From contig JBBPUQ010000008.1 of the NCBI GenBank assembly GCA_038501195.1, positions 1,158,001 to 1,222,000 of the forward strand: a stretch of DNA of 64,000 bases. The letters are read 5' to 3'. Positions 31,395-42,946 of this stretch are shown piece after piece. Source of the stretch: Nemania diffusa (taxonomy: Eukaryota; Ascomycota; Sordariomycetes; Xylariales; Xylariaceae). The stretch's first letter is position 1, and every line of letters begins with the position of its first letter. The position numbers and the translations under genes are program-made. The notes beneath the pieces are model-generated. The model made no database searches and had not been told where the DNA came from. It saw only the letters and a program-made list of their open reading frames with translations.

Positions 31395-34300
31395 TTATAT
31401 TAAGCGATTTTTATTTTTATTTTAAAAATAAAAATAGTTACTTCAATATAAAAAAAGCAGCTTTAAACTTTTTAGCTAAAAAATTTATAATTTATAATAT
31501 TATTTTATAAAAAATTATATTAAAATTTATTAAAAAATAGTTTAATAGTTTTAAAAAAAATATTTATTAATAATATTAAAACTATATAAAAAATAAAATA
31601 ATATAAAACTTTTATATATTTTATTTAATTATTAATAAAATTTAACAAAATATTTTTTTTTAAATAAAAAATAAACACAAGTTAATTTATTAATAAAAAT
31701 AATATTATATATATAAAATATTTTTTTTATTTAATATAATAAAATATAAGTTTAAAAATAAAAAGTTTATTATTAACTATAATATTTAAAAAAAATTAAA
31801 TAAAATTAAATTTAAGTTTGTTTTTAATAAAAAATATATTTATATTATTATAACTTAAATATTTTATAAAATAATAAATTAGCTATATATTATAACTTTT
31901 AATAATAGTTAAAATTAAAATTATTTATATATTATTTATTATATTATAAAAAATTTTATATAAAAAAATAAATAGTTTTTATAAAAAGTTAAAATAAAAC
32001 TAATTAAAAATAAATAAGTTTTAAAAATATATAAAAAAAAAATTAAAAAACTATAAAACTATAATAAAATTTTTAAAAAATTTTAGTTAAAATATATAAA
32101 AAAATATTTATTATATAAATTATTATTAAATAAAAACTTATTTAATAAATATTTATTTAGTAATTTTTTATTTAAAAAAATTATATTTATATAAATAATA
32201 TTAATATTAAAATTATTTTTAATTAATTTATTTTAATAAAAAATATTTTATTTATTGCTATATTTAAAAGAATTATTTAAAACTAAATTATTTAAAATAA
32301 TTTAAACTTTAAAATAAATATTTAAAAATTTATTATTTTATATATATTTATTTTAAAAAGTTTTATTTATAATATATTTATTTTAAAAAATATTATTTAA
32401 AAAAATAATTATAAAAAAAATATAATATTAAGTTTAATATTTTCAAATAATAAAAAACAAAATATAAAAATAATAAACTTTTTTATTTTTATTAACGATA
32501 TTTTTTTAAATAGCAAATTTATAATTAAATTTTATTACTAATATTTATTTATAAAAAATAAATTATAAATAAATATAAATTATTTTATAAACAAATAAAA
32601 CTAAAAATATTATATTTTAAAATATATAAATAAATTAGCTATTTTAAAAATTATTTTATTTATAAAATAAATTTTAAAATAAAATAGTTTTATATATATA
32701 ATTATTATAAAAGTTTTAAAATATTTATTAAAGTTATATAGTAATTTTTATAAATATAAAAAAGCTAAAATTAAATATAAAAAGTTTAAAATAAAAAAAT
32801 TTAAAATATTTTTAAACTTTTAATTTAAATTTATTAAATTAGCTAATTAAACTTATATATTTTAAATTAACTATAAATAAAATTTATATAATAAATTATT
32901 AAAACAATTAAATAAAATTATAATATTTAATATAAATAACTTTAAAATTATTTTTAATATTTATTGTTTTTATATTTAAATTATTAATTATTAATAGTAT
33001 AAAAATTTTATTAATAATTTTATTTTATAAAAAATTAATTTATAATTATTAAAATATAATATAGCTAATATTTTAAAAAACTTATTTATAAAAAATTTAC
33101 TTTTATAAAATTTATTTATAAAACTATTATTTAATAAAATTATATTTTTAATTATTAAATAATATTTTTTTATTTTAATATTTAAAAAATTAAAAAATAA
33201 ATATAAGTTTTATATAAAACTACAATATAAAAAAAAAATAATTTTAATATAAAAAAGTTTTTGTTTTATTTATTATAAAGTTAATTATTAAAATATTAAC
33301 TATTTATATTATAAAAAATATAAATATTTAAATATTATTTAAATTATAGCAATTATAAAAAAAAAAATAAGTTATTTTAAAAACAATTAAAATGTTAATA
33401 TAAAAAAAAAAAGTTTAAAAAATAAAAAAGCTTAAAACAATTAGTTTTTTTTTAAGCTTACTATATTATTAGTTTTAAATTTAAATTAATATAAAAAAGT
33501 TTTATTTAATTTTTTAAAAAACTTTTTTAAAAAAAAACTTTTATTAATAGTTTATTTAATAATATTTAATAAATTAAAACTTTTTATTTTTATTTTAATT
33601 AATATAAAAGTTAAAATATATTTATATATAAATATTTAATTTATTAAAAAAATAATATAACTTTTAAACTTTTTTAAACTATTTAATTTTAAACTTATTT
33701 TTATTATAAAATATAATAGTAATAATAATTAAAAAATTATTAAAATATTAAATATTTACTTTTATATTAATATATATATTATTTAAAATATTTTTATAAT
33801 AATATTAAATATAAAATATAATATAATTGTTAAATAAAATTTTTTTATATATTATAATATATTAATTAATTATTAAAAGTAAAAATTAATATTTTTTATT
33901 ATAAAAAAAAAAAAATTTATTAAAAATATATTATTAAATAAAATAAAAAAATTAAAAAGTTTAAGTTATTAAATTAATATTATATAATAAAATAAACTAT
34001 TTAAAAATAAAATAATACAAAAAATATAAAATATTATTTAGTTATAAAGTTTATTTATTATAAAAAAATAAATTTTTTAATTAAAAGTTATATATAAAAA
34101 GTTAAATAAAAAAATAAAAAAATATTTTTTTATAATTAGTTTTATTTATATTATATTTAAACTTTTTTAATATATTATTAATTTGTTTAAAAAAAATTAA
34201 ATAAAATATAAATTATAAAAAATAAAAATATTATTAGTAAATAATAATAAAATAAAATTATTTTAAAAAAGTTTATTTAAAAAAGTTTTATTAAAAAAAA

Positions 34301-37300
34301 AACTTAAGTTAAAAAATTGTTATAGCAAATATAAACTATAAAAAAATGCTATAAAATAATATAAATATTAATTTATTAATATTTTTATATTAAATATTAT
34401 AACTTTTGTAATAATAATATATTAAAAAAATATTAAGTTATATAAAGTAATTTTTTTATATAAAATAAACTTAATAATTGTTTAAAAAAAATTTAAATTA
34501 AAAAATTTAAAAAAAAACTTTTAAAAAATAATTAAACAAGTAATATTTATAAAATATTATAAATATTTTAATATATTTAATAAAAAAGTTTTTAATTAAA
34601 TATTATTTTGAAAATATAAAATTAATTATTAAATTAAATTTATAAAAAATTTAAAAAATTTAAAATATAATATTTTATATAAAATGTTTTTAAAAAAAAC
34701 TAAAACTTATAAATAATATATATATAAAAATTTAATAAAAAAATTTATTAAATTTATTATAATATTTTAAATAATATTAATTTTATTTATATAAAAAAGT
34801 AATAAATTTTTAAAACTATATATAAATTATTAAAAACTAAACTTTTTAATATAAAAAGATTAATATTTTTTATTTTTAATTAATAAAATATTTATTTGTT
34901 TTATAAAAGTAAAAATTTATATTAAATTAAATATAAAATAAACATTTTATTATATATATATAATAAAAAAATATAAATTTTTAATTATATTTTATATATA
35001 ATATAAAATATATTAATTTAATGTTTTATTTTTTAGTTTAATAAATAAACTAGCTATATTTTAATTAAATATTTTAATATATTTTATATAATATATATTA
35101 ATAATATATTAATATATTTAAATAATAAAATTAAATATAAACTTTATATAAAAAAAGTTTTAAATAAATTATAAACTATAAAATTATAAACAAATTTAAA
35201 AAAATATAAATTTTATATAATTAAAATTAAATTTTTAAAATTTATTATTAATATTAATAAAATCGAAATAGATTTAGCAAAAACTAAAGTAATTTATAAA
35301 TAAAAACTATTTAAAAAATATAGCATAGCTTAAGTTTAAAAAATGCAGTTTTTTTAAAGTTTTATAATTTTTCTAAATAATTTATTAAAAAATTTAGCTA
35401 TATTATAAAACTATTAATTTAACTAATAACTATTACAGTTTATTTTAATTAGTTTAAAATATATTAAAAAATGTTTAACTAGTTAAAATAAGTTTTATTA
35501 TTAGTATTAATATTTTATTATTTTTTGTTTAATATAAAAATATATATAAAAACAAATATATTAAATAGTATAGCTATAAATTATTTTTTATAAAAAAATA
35601 ACTTAAAAAACAACTGATATTTTATAATATTTTATTTTAAAACATTTTATAAAACTAAACTTAATTATAATATTTATAACAAAAAAATATTAGCAATAAT
35701 AAAAAGATTTATTTATTAAAAAATAAAGCTAATAAATTTATAATAAATTAAATTTTTTATAATAATTATTAATTATATAATATTAAAATATTTTATTATT
35801 AAATATATATTAAATTTTTAATAAACTAAATAAGCTAAATTAATATTATATTATAATTTTGTAATTATTTATTGATTAAAAATTTAAAACATTATTTTAA
35901 ATATTATATTAAAGCTAAAAAATAAATTAAAAAAGTTAAAAACAAAAAAAAAACAAATAGTATATAATAATACTTTTTTAATTAATTATAACTTTAAAAT
36001 AGCTAATTTTAAAAAACTTTATTTTAAAATATTTTATTTTATAAATAGTTAAAATTTATAAACTAATAGTTAATAAACTATTATTTATATTAAATATATT
36101 TTTAATTAATATTTTATTATAAATTAATTATAAAAATTTTTTGTTAAAAAAATATAAAAAGTTAATATTTAATATATTATAAATAAATTATTAAATGTTT
36201 AAAAATTTAATAATATATAAAAAATATTTAATTATAACTAATATAAACAATTTATAAACAAAAATAATTTAAAAAACTTATAACTAAATTTTAATAGTTT
36301 ATTTTAAAAAAAATAAAACTAAAAAACTAGTAATAAATAAATATTAATAGTTAAAAATATTTAAAAATATTAATATATATATAACTAATTGTTTTTATAA
36401 AATTATTAAAATATTTTAAAATAAAATATTAAATAAACTTTATTTGCTTAAAATTTTAAACTATTTTTAATAATATATTGTTATTAATTTTAAAAGTTTT
36501 TTTAAAAACAAATTAAATAACAATATAATTTTTACTATAATAAATTATTTGTTTAAACTTTATTAAATTATATTTTATAGTTTATTAGTTATAGCAAAAA
36601 ATATAACTTAAATATATTATAAAAGCTTTTATTAATTATTTAAATAATTTAAATTTATTATAAATAATTAAAATTTTTAGTTTATTAAAAATTTTATAAA
36701 TAAACTATTATAAATTTATAAAATAAAGCTAAATTTTTTGTTTATAAAATATTATAAAATAATAAAACAAATAAAAAATATATATTAATAAATTAATTAA
36801 TAGTTATATTTTTATATTAATTATTTTTAAAACAACTAATTAAAAATATTATTAGCTTTAAATAATATTTAAACTACGTTATTATATAATTTATTAAAAA
36901 AATTTTTTTTTTTAAAAAGTTATTATAAAATAGTTTATATATATAATTTTTAACTAAAAAAATAAAACAAAAACAATTACTAACTTTTTTATTTAAAAAA
37001 AGTTTATTTAATAAAAAATATAAATATTTAAAAAATAAATTTATAAATATTTGTTTATAGTTAAAAATTAAATATAAAAAATATAAAATAAAATAATTAA
37101 ACAAATTAATAAATATAAATAAAAGCTAAATTTTAATATAAATAACTTTGTTTATATTTAAAAAAAAAAAAGTAAATAAATTAACTGTTTAAATAATAAA
37201 TTTAATTATTTTTTTATATAAATATTATATAAAATTTTAAAATATAAAAATTATATTTATTTATTAAAACTATTAAACTAATAAAAAAAAGTATATTAGT

Positions 37301-37762
37301 TTTATATAAATTAACTATAAAAATATATAAATAATTTATTATTTAAATAAAAATATAAATATTTAAATAAAAAAATTGTAAATTTAAATATTAATAATAA
37401 AAAATAAAAAGTTAAAAAAATTTTGTTTTTATAAATTTAATATAAAAAACTATTTTATAAAATAAACTAAAAAAGCTAAAACTTAAATAATATATAATAT
37501 TTTATTGCTAATTTTTATAACTTTTTTATTTTATTATAATAATATTATAATAATTATTTTAATAAAACAAAACTATTTAAATAGTTAAAATATTAACTAA
37601 AAACTTTTAAAAAAAAATAAACTAAATTAAACTATAAAAATAACAACTATATTAAATCTAATTAAATATAATTTTATAAAATTAAATTTTAAAAAGTTTA
37701 AACTATTTATTAATTTTATAATTATTATAAATTTAAAATAAATTTTAAATAAATAAAAAAAT

Positions 37763-38063
37763 AGTTATAACTAAACTATATTTACTATATAAAAAAACAA
37801 TATATAAAAAATATATTAAAACATTTATTATATTTTATAATAAATATTTATTTTATTATATTAAAAATAAATAATAAAAATATAACAAATAATATTAAAA
37901 CAATAGAAAAAATATTTATTACAAAAAAAAAAGCTTATATATAATCAAGTTTGCTATCGCAAACTTAATCTTTTTTTTTTTTTTTTTTTTAGTTTAATAT
38001 TTTCTTCTAAATATACAGTATTTTTATATGTGCTATATTAACTGTTCTTTTTCAGCTTTTACA
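37763..38063. repeat. Right LTR of element 2
   Basis: Partner of 30836-31134. The outer right end is the less mutated one (CAGCTTTTACA versus TAGTTTTTATA in the left copy), mirroring the pattern of element 1. One segment (about 37947-37968) preserves an inverted AAGTTTGC..GCAAACTT that is mutated in the left LTR. Confidence 0.88.
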
Positions 38064-39037
38064 ATAATATACTTTATATAATAACTATTAAAAAAGTATT
38101 TTTGTATAGCTATAAGCACCTTCATTAAACTTAATAAATTTGCCAGCTAAACCTTTGACTTAACTGTTTATTATTTAGCAGTATTAGTTTCTACTGCTAA
38201 GCTTATAACCTTAGGCCTAAAATATATATTTAATATAACTTGCAATAACTATTTACATAATCCCTGTTACAACCACGCATAACTTACTAATATAAGCCTG
38301 CCAAGTACCAAGTTCTGACATCTTGGTATCTTGTACCTTTTTGCAGCGTTGCAAGAACCATGTCTTAGTGGTTTAGAGGCTTAACCTCTAGATGTAATAA
38401 AAAACATTTTAATTTTATATATATAAAACTATTATAGTAACATGTTAATATGCGGCATTTTTATTATTAGCAAAAATATAAACGTGTTAAATTAAAAAAA
38501 AAAAATTTATTAAAAAGAATACACTTTAAAATTAAGCAATAAAATAAGGTTTAAAAAAGGCTTTTACTTAAAAAAAGTAATAAGTTATATGCAGTAAATA
38601 AATAAAAATCAGAAATCGGCATACCTAACACCGACACGGGCATTTTATAAAGAGAAAACACTTTTCATGAAGAAAATAATAAATACTAGCAGCAATGGTA
38701 GTTTTATTGGGTCTTAGGGAGAGATGGTGCCTATTTCTAAAAAGGATACATCGGCGTGCGTAAATGGTCACATATTAATTTTGCATCTGGTACCTCCAAG
38801 TAGCTACCCTCAAGCTTTAATACAACTTATGAGGGAGAGTCTTAGATCGCTTAGTCGTCGCGTTCGTCTCTCGGTACGTGCAGCTCTCCCAACCTCTGAT
38901 GACCTTCTGACCCCAAACCGTCTCGTTGGGAGCATAGCAAGACTCCCAGACAAGACCGAGATCCATGGACCATCCCGCTAGAGTTTCGTGTCAGCAAAAG
39001 AGGCCAAGTTGGTTCAGCGAGTAGGGTGAAGGGGCGA
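38064..39037. other. Spacer between element 2 and the secreted-protein gene
   Basis: A+T-rich, probably partly RIP-affected or older repeat DNA up to about 38720, then normal composition. Apart from the possible solo LTR, nothing was recognised. A tRNA-like string near 38365-38395 lacks a T-arm. Confidence 0.45.
38265..38442. mobile_element. Possible solo LTR
   Basis: A 178-bp segment starts TGTTAC and ends GTAACA, matching inverted ends of LTR type, and contains a TATATATATAA box. No matching 5-bp duplication is present outside (ATCCC on the left, TGTTA on the right), and no second copy lies in the window, so this is only a candidate remnant. Confidence 0.3.
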
Positions 39038-39828
39038 TCATGGCGAGAGACACCTACGTTCGCTAGTACCACCCCCGCTTGATTGGCCGCCCAGCGAAAA
39101 GGTAATCTTCGTGGCATTGGCAGACCAGCCGTTGAAGCAGGTAGACCACTATAAGTGATATGAGCGGCTATAATCCTCTGAGAATGTCGACCGAGGTTTC
39201 TCGATGTCACGCTTTTAATAGAGCACGGCACGAAGACGTAACTCAAAGAGCTGAAGGCGACTTACGTATACTCTGGGGTTCTTGATGGAGTGTTCATACA
39301 CGCCTTTGTAATCGCTCAGAGAAGGGTTTATATCAACATCGAGCTAAACAACGAATATAGTCAACATATTATAGCTCTCCCATCCAACACACGCTCCAAA
39401 CATACCAAAGTGGCAGAGGCATAGTTCTTAACGATCGGATAATGCAGCGGATAAGTGTTCGTCTCATGCTCGACGGCAAAGTCAACTTTCGCGTTAAGAC
39501 TATGAAGCAGATTCTGCTTCGTCAAGTTGAGCACCCCCGTGCGCCAAGTGACGTCCGAGACAGCGAAGCGGACACCAGTGGGCCAGTCCTCGAACTCGAC
39601 CGTGGCGCCGCACCCGACAGAGGAGTTGCCCCCGGGATAGCCGTGCGCAGGCGAGGCCACGGTGAGTTTGATGGGGGGAAAGCTCGCGGTGATGCTCTTT
39701 TCGTCCGGCGCGAAGGCGATGTCGACGCCGCTGACCGCGTTGCAGGTGTATGGGCTCGTGGACAGGACTGAGACTGAGTGGATTGCGTCTACGGCTGACG
39801 CCGCGAGGATAGGGAGTATGAATTTCAT
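39038..39828 (-). CDS. Small secreted protein, DUF4360-like
   Basis: Three exons on the minus strand (39828-39406, 39343-39266, 39148-39038) give 203 aa. Introns are phase 0 with donors GTATGT and GTAAGT and acceptors TTTAG and TATAG. The N-terminus MKFILPILAASAVDAIHSVS is a signal peptide. The mature part contains the pattern GCGATVEFEDWPTGVRFAVS with a following WRTGVLNL strand, and a C-terminal WSTCFNGWSANATKITFSL block. These resemble the DUF4360 family of fungal secreted proteins, whose members have a WSPC-type motif in the same place. Several Cys and N-x-S/T sites suit extracellular export. The function of the family is not established. It lies next to the dead retroelement, a typical position for candidate effectors, but nothing here proves a host role. 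Confidence 0.68.
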
Positions 39829-41245
39829 CTTGGCGGATGATTTCTCCTGCGCAATAGCTTGCCACTGTGTTGAAAAGCGATATCGTGAGTCTCCGGTGAA
39901 TGTTTCGTTTTAGACGTCTACGAGATAGCCGTGGTGTTTATACCCATCTAGCAGCCGTCGGCTAATGTGTTGGAGTAGCGATCAACAACGCACTGCAACC
40001 CAATAATACAATGAAAGTTGACCCGAATTGGCGACCGGGAGGTCGTTTGAATTGTTCTAGATTTAAATGCGTGGGCATGCATTTTATCAATACGAGCTCC
40101 ATCTGCACCTTGGCGTATTTCATTGACTTGATTACACAGTCGAGTGGTGCGCAGCTTGGCATGATCCTGATCGATATGCCTCTCTGCCGACACCGAGAAA
40201 TCGCTTAAGAGGTAGAAGAAGTTGTGAGTCTACATAGCTGTACCACTGCGCTTCACAAAGCTCAGTTCGCTGGCTCTGTGCTTAGAGCAATGTGTATCAC
40301 GGGACTGTTGCCGGTTCCTCAACCCGCTAAGTAGGCTGATATCAATCTCTAGCAGCATTACAGTGGCTCAGTAGCGCAGAAGACGAGGGGAATAAACACC
40401 TGATGAAATGCCATTCTTTCGCTTGTAGCCGAATTCTCTTTATTTGGTAAAATAGTATACTATAACCGGGTTATGTTAACTGCATTTCACATTAAAGCTT
40501 ACCGCAACGAGACAGCAGATGTCCCTAAAGGTTGTTGGACGATCAATGACCTTCGGCCTATCTCGAATTGGCAGCCGAGATTGACCGAGGCGTCATCTCC
40601 GCTTTGGGGAGTACCCAGTGTTACAGCGAGCATTGTGAGAGCAGGAATTGAGAAGCCGTATTCTTCGGATGAAGGACGGCGTTGATTGTAATGTTAAAAG
40701 CAGTTTCGACATTGTGTTATGCGTCGGAATAGAGTAGAAATATTAGATAGCGGCTTGTAGCAGCGAGAGTGCGCAATCGGAGGCCAACAAACGCCAGGGG
40801 TTGAAGCCACTGAAGCAAACTAGGATGTACAGTACGTTCACCTAAAGTCACTGTATAACGACACTGTGTCAAACAGATATTATTTGCATAATTGTTTCAA
40901 TAGAAAACTGTCAGCGGAACGATTAAGAAGAGAATGATCGACAGAAGCAAGCTTGCGCAGCCAATCCTATCTATCGACTCCCACGTGGTGGTGACGTCTA
41001 CCCATTCCAGGAAAAGAGCATGACGTCACACCTAGTTGACCAAGCTCTGTTCCTGTGTAACTTAATCGTCTAAGCTGTATATAAGTAGATACAAATTCGA
41101 GTGTTCGTCTTACCTTCTTAAACTCCCGTAAGATTATTAGTGCCATTCATCTGTCGTAAATAGCGACTATCTCATACCAATCACACACACTCCTACCAAA
41201 CAAGCCTCGAACTCAGACACAAGCTACCTACACTGAAACCTCACC
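39829..41245. other. Divergent intergenic region, 1.4 kb
   Basis: Upstream DNA of the secreted-protein gene (-) and the Gly-rich small protein (+). No coding frame was accepted. The right third carries clear promoter elements, listed separately. Confidence 0.5.
40981..41085 (+). promoter_or_regulatory. Promoter elements: CCACGTGG, CRE palindrome TGACGTCA and TATA box
   Basis: A perfect palindrome CCACGTGG (40981-40988, E-box core CACGTG), a half CRE GTGACGTC (40991-40998), a full CRE palindrome TGACGTCA (41021-41028) and a TATA box TATATAAG (41078-41085) occur in order 160-265 bp upstream of the ATG at 41246. CRE sites bind bZIP factors of the ATF/CREB type (AtfA in moulds), active in stress and conidiation. 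This would fit the small stress-type protein downstream (inference). Confidence 0.6.
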
Positions 41246-41515
41246 ATGCCTCTCGATAACAGCAACGACAAGGGCGTCACCGGCGCGGCCAAGTTCGTGA
41301 CGAGCACACTAGGCAATGCCGTCGGCGGCGTGGGCCGCACGGCGGGGAACATCACCGGCGCCGCGGGTCGAGGCATCGGCGACACCATCACGAGCGCCAC
41401 GGGGTCGGCCGGCAAGCCCGTCGGGGATGCCATCGGGAGCGTTGGCACTGGCATTGAGGGCGGCGCCAATAACATCGCGAAGGGCGTGGAGAATGCAGGC
41501 CGATGGAAGTCATAG
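41246..41515 (+). CDS. Small Gly/Ala-rich repeat protein, 89 aa
   Basis: Single exon. The protein is a set of degenerate amphipathic 11-mer-like repeats: TSTLGNAVGGVGRTAGNITG, AAGRGIGDTITSATGSAGKP, then VGDAIGSVGTGIEGG and ending NAGRWKS. It has no signal peptide, no Cys and no Trp except near the end. Small mould proteins of this type (MPLDN start, GKPVGDA, NAG.WK end) are common and abundantly transcribed in conidia or under stress, but have no assigned biochemical function. The LEA-like composition suggests a protective role (inference). A strong promoter with CRE and TATA lies upstream. Confidence 0.8.
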   Translation: MPLDNSNDKGVTGAAKFVTSTLGNAVGGVGRTAGNITGAAGRGIGDTITSATGSAGKPVGDAIGSVGTGIEGGANNIAKGVENAGRWKS

Positions 41516-42196
41516 AAACCACGAGGCCTTTGATGAATGATGATATAAACGGCAGGCTGGCGGGCTGGTAATGCCGGACGAGCGAGAAGAGAGAAACGCT
41601 GTAATATGATATTGTTCGAAACGGTATACACACGGGGAGGAGGTCCTGTGGTATTTACGATACCCCCTTACGAGTAGAGTCACTAGACTTGTGTACACGA
41701 CTTATACACATAACATCGGATCAACCGTCGGGATATTGTGTCGCTTCAGTTAGGTGATAACACTGTGACATTATGAGATCTCAAGTCGCTTCATTTTGCT
41801 ACATATCAGCAAATATATGTTTATCTGAAACTTAGTTATTGAGAAGTAAAGTTCTTTTCCTTGAATTTTGCAAACGTAAGCTTCTTTTCTGTAGCACCTT
41901 ATGTACAAGACTCTATCCTAGACCCGGCGCCATCGTCGCGGAGGTCGCCGGGACCAACCAACGCCCGCCGATCTACGGGAATGTCCGACTGTAGCAACCC
42001 AGCGACAGCACTAAGGTAGAACAACATATTTATATATAACCAACCCTTCGCATAACAGGATCTGTCCTGTAGGACAGATTGCGTGTATATTACCAGAGAA
42101 GAAGGGTTTCAATTTGAATACCAAATTACATGCTACCGGCATAATCAACCACATCTTGCTTATAGCTAGTCCACGCAGCTAGACTATTATCAAAAG
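41516..42196. other. Intergenic spacer
   Basis: Contains the 3' region of the Gly-rich gene and the promoter of the deaminase-like gene. A 10-bp near-palindrome GATCTGTCCTGTAGGACAGAT (inverted CTGTCC/GGACAG, about 42060-42080) could be an operator or hairpin. Nothing else was seen. Confidence 0.45.
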
Positions 42197-42946
42197 ATGG
42201 CCTCCCCAGCATACGACGCCGGCCCCATCGCCCTCCTCAAAGCCCTCCTCGCAACAATCGAAGAGCACATAATCCCCCTGACCTCACAAGGCGTCTTCTC
42301 AGGCAACAAGCTCTTCGGCGCCGCGATCCTGACCAAGGACGGGCTGATACCGCAGACCGTGGCCACGAACAACGAGACCGCCTCGCCGCTGCTGCACGGC
42401 GAGATCCACTGCATCCAGCAGTTCTTCGCGCAGACCACCTTCCCAGCCCCCGCGCTATCATCATCCTCGTCATCAGCGGCAGCATCGTCGGGAGGGTCAG
42501 GGAGGCCGAGCCCGCGGGACTGCGTGTTCCTGGCGACGCACGAGCCGTGCAGCCTGTGCCTGTCGGGCATCACCTGGAGCGGCTTCGATAACTTCTTCTA
42601 CCTGTTCACGTACGAGGACAGTCGGGATCTGTTCTCCATCCCGTACGACATCGACATCCTGCAGGAGGTTTTCCGCGTGCCCGCCGTGCCCGCCTCGTCT
42701 GGCGCCCAAGACGCTGGGGTCGGGGAGGACCTGGATGCGCGCCCGCTGTATAACAGGCGGAACAAGTTCTTCACGGCGCGCAGCTTTGAGGACCTGGTGC
42801 GGGAGATTAAGGAGAAGCATGGGGTGGAGGAGGGGGAGAAGTGGGGGGAGGAGGTGAGGAGGGTCAAGGCGATGTATAATGGGCTTAGCGATACGTACCA
42901 GAGGAGTAAGACGGGGGCGGTTGAGAGCGCGAGCTTTTGGAAGTGA
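42197..42946 (+). CDS. Cytidine/deoxycytidylate deaminase-family protein
   Basis: Single exon, 249 aa. It has the zinc-dependent deaminase signature: H67-G-E69 (LLHGEIHC; His ligand plus proton-shuttling Glu) and P117-C-S-L-C121 (THEPCSLC; two Cys ligands). The family includes cytidine, dCMP, guanine and tRNA adenosine deaminases. The strand FGAAILTKDG before the active site is typical. Between the two motifs is a low-complexity Ser/Ala/Gly insertion (about 88-103). The C-terminal half (YNRRNKFFTARSFEDL and the following charged helix) is specific to a fungal subgroup. The substrate is not predictable; a nucleotide or nucleoside salvage role is likely. Confidence 0.83.
   Translation: MASPAYDAGPIALLKALLATIEEHIIPLTSQGVFSGNKLFGAAILTKDGLIPQTVATNNETASPLLHGEIHCIQQFFAQTTFPAPALSSSSSSAAASSGGSGRPSPRDCVFLATHEPCSLCLSGITWSGFDNFFYLFTYEDSRDLFSIPYDIDILQEVFRVPAVPASSGAQDAGVGEDLDARPLYNRRNKFFTARSFEDLVREIKEKHGVEEGEKWGEEVRRVKAMYNGLSDTYQRSKTGAVESASFWK

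Larger units (their letters stand above)
30836..38063. mobile_element. Full-length LTR retrotransposon, inactivated by RIP (element 2)
   Basis: Direct repeats of about 300 bp (30836-31134 and 37763-38063) flank 6.6 kb of almost pure A+T. ATAAT precedes the left repeat (30831-30835) and follows the right repeat (38064-38068), consistent with a 5-bp target duplication. The low complexity of the flanks makes the exact ends uncertain by a few bases. LTR differences are overwhelmingly C/T and G/A transitions. The interior has no coding frame longer than chance; a 76-codon frame near 36900-37100 encodes only Phe/Tyr/Leu/Asn/Lys, a by-product of A+T content. LTR size and sequence differ from element 1, so this is a different family. 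Superfamily and orientation are unreadable. Confidence 0.88.

Noticed and set aside
36874..37104. 76-codon frame within A+T DNA
   Set aside because: Composed almost only of Phe, Tyr, Leu, Ile, Asn and Lys, a result of base composition inside the RIP-mutated element.
38360..38400. tRNA-like string GTCTTAGTGGTTTAGAGGC
   Set aside because: Resembles a D-arm, but no T-arm (GGTTCGA) or acceptor stem pairing is present.
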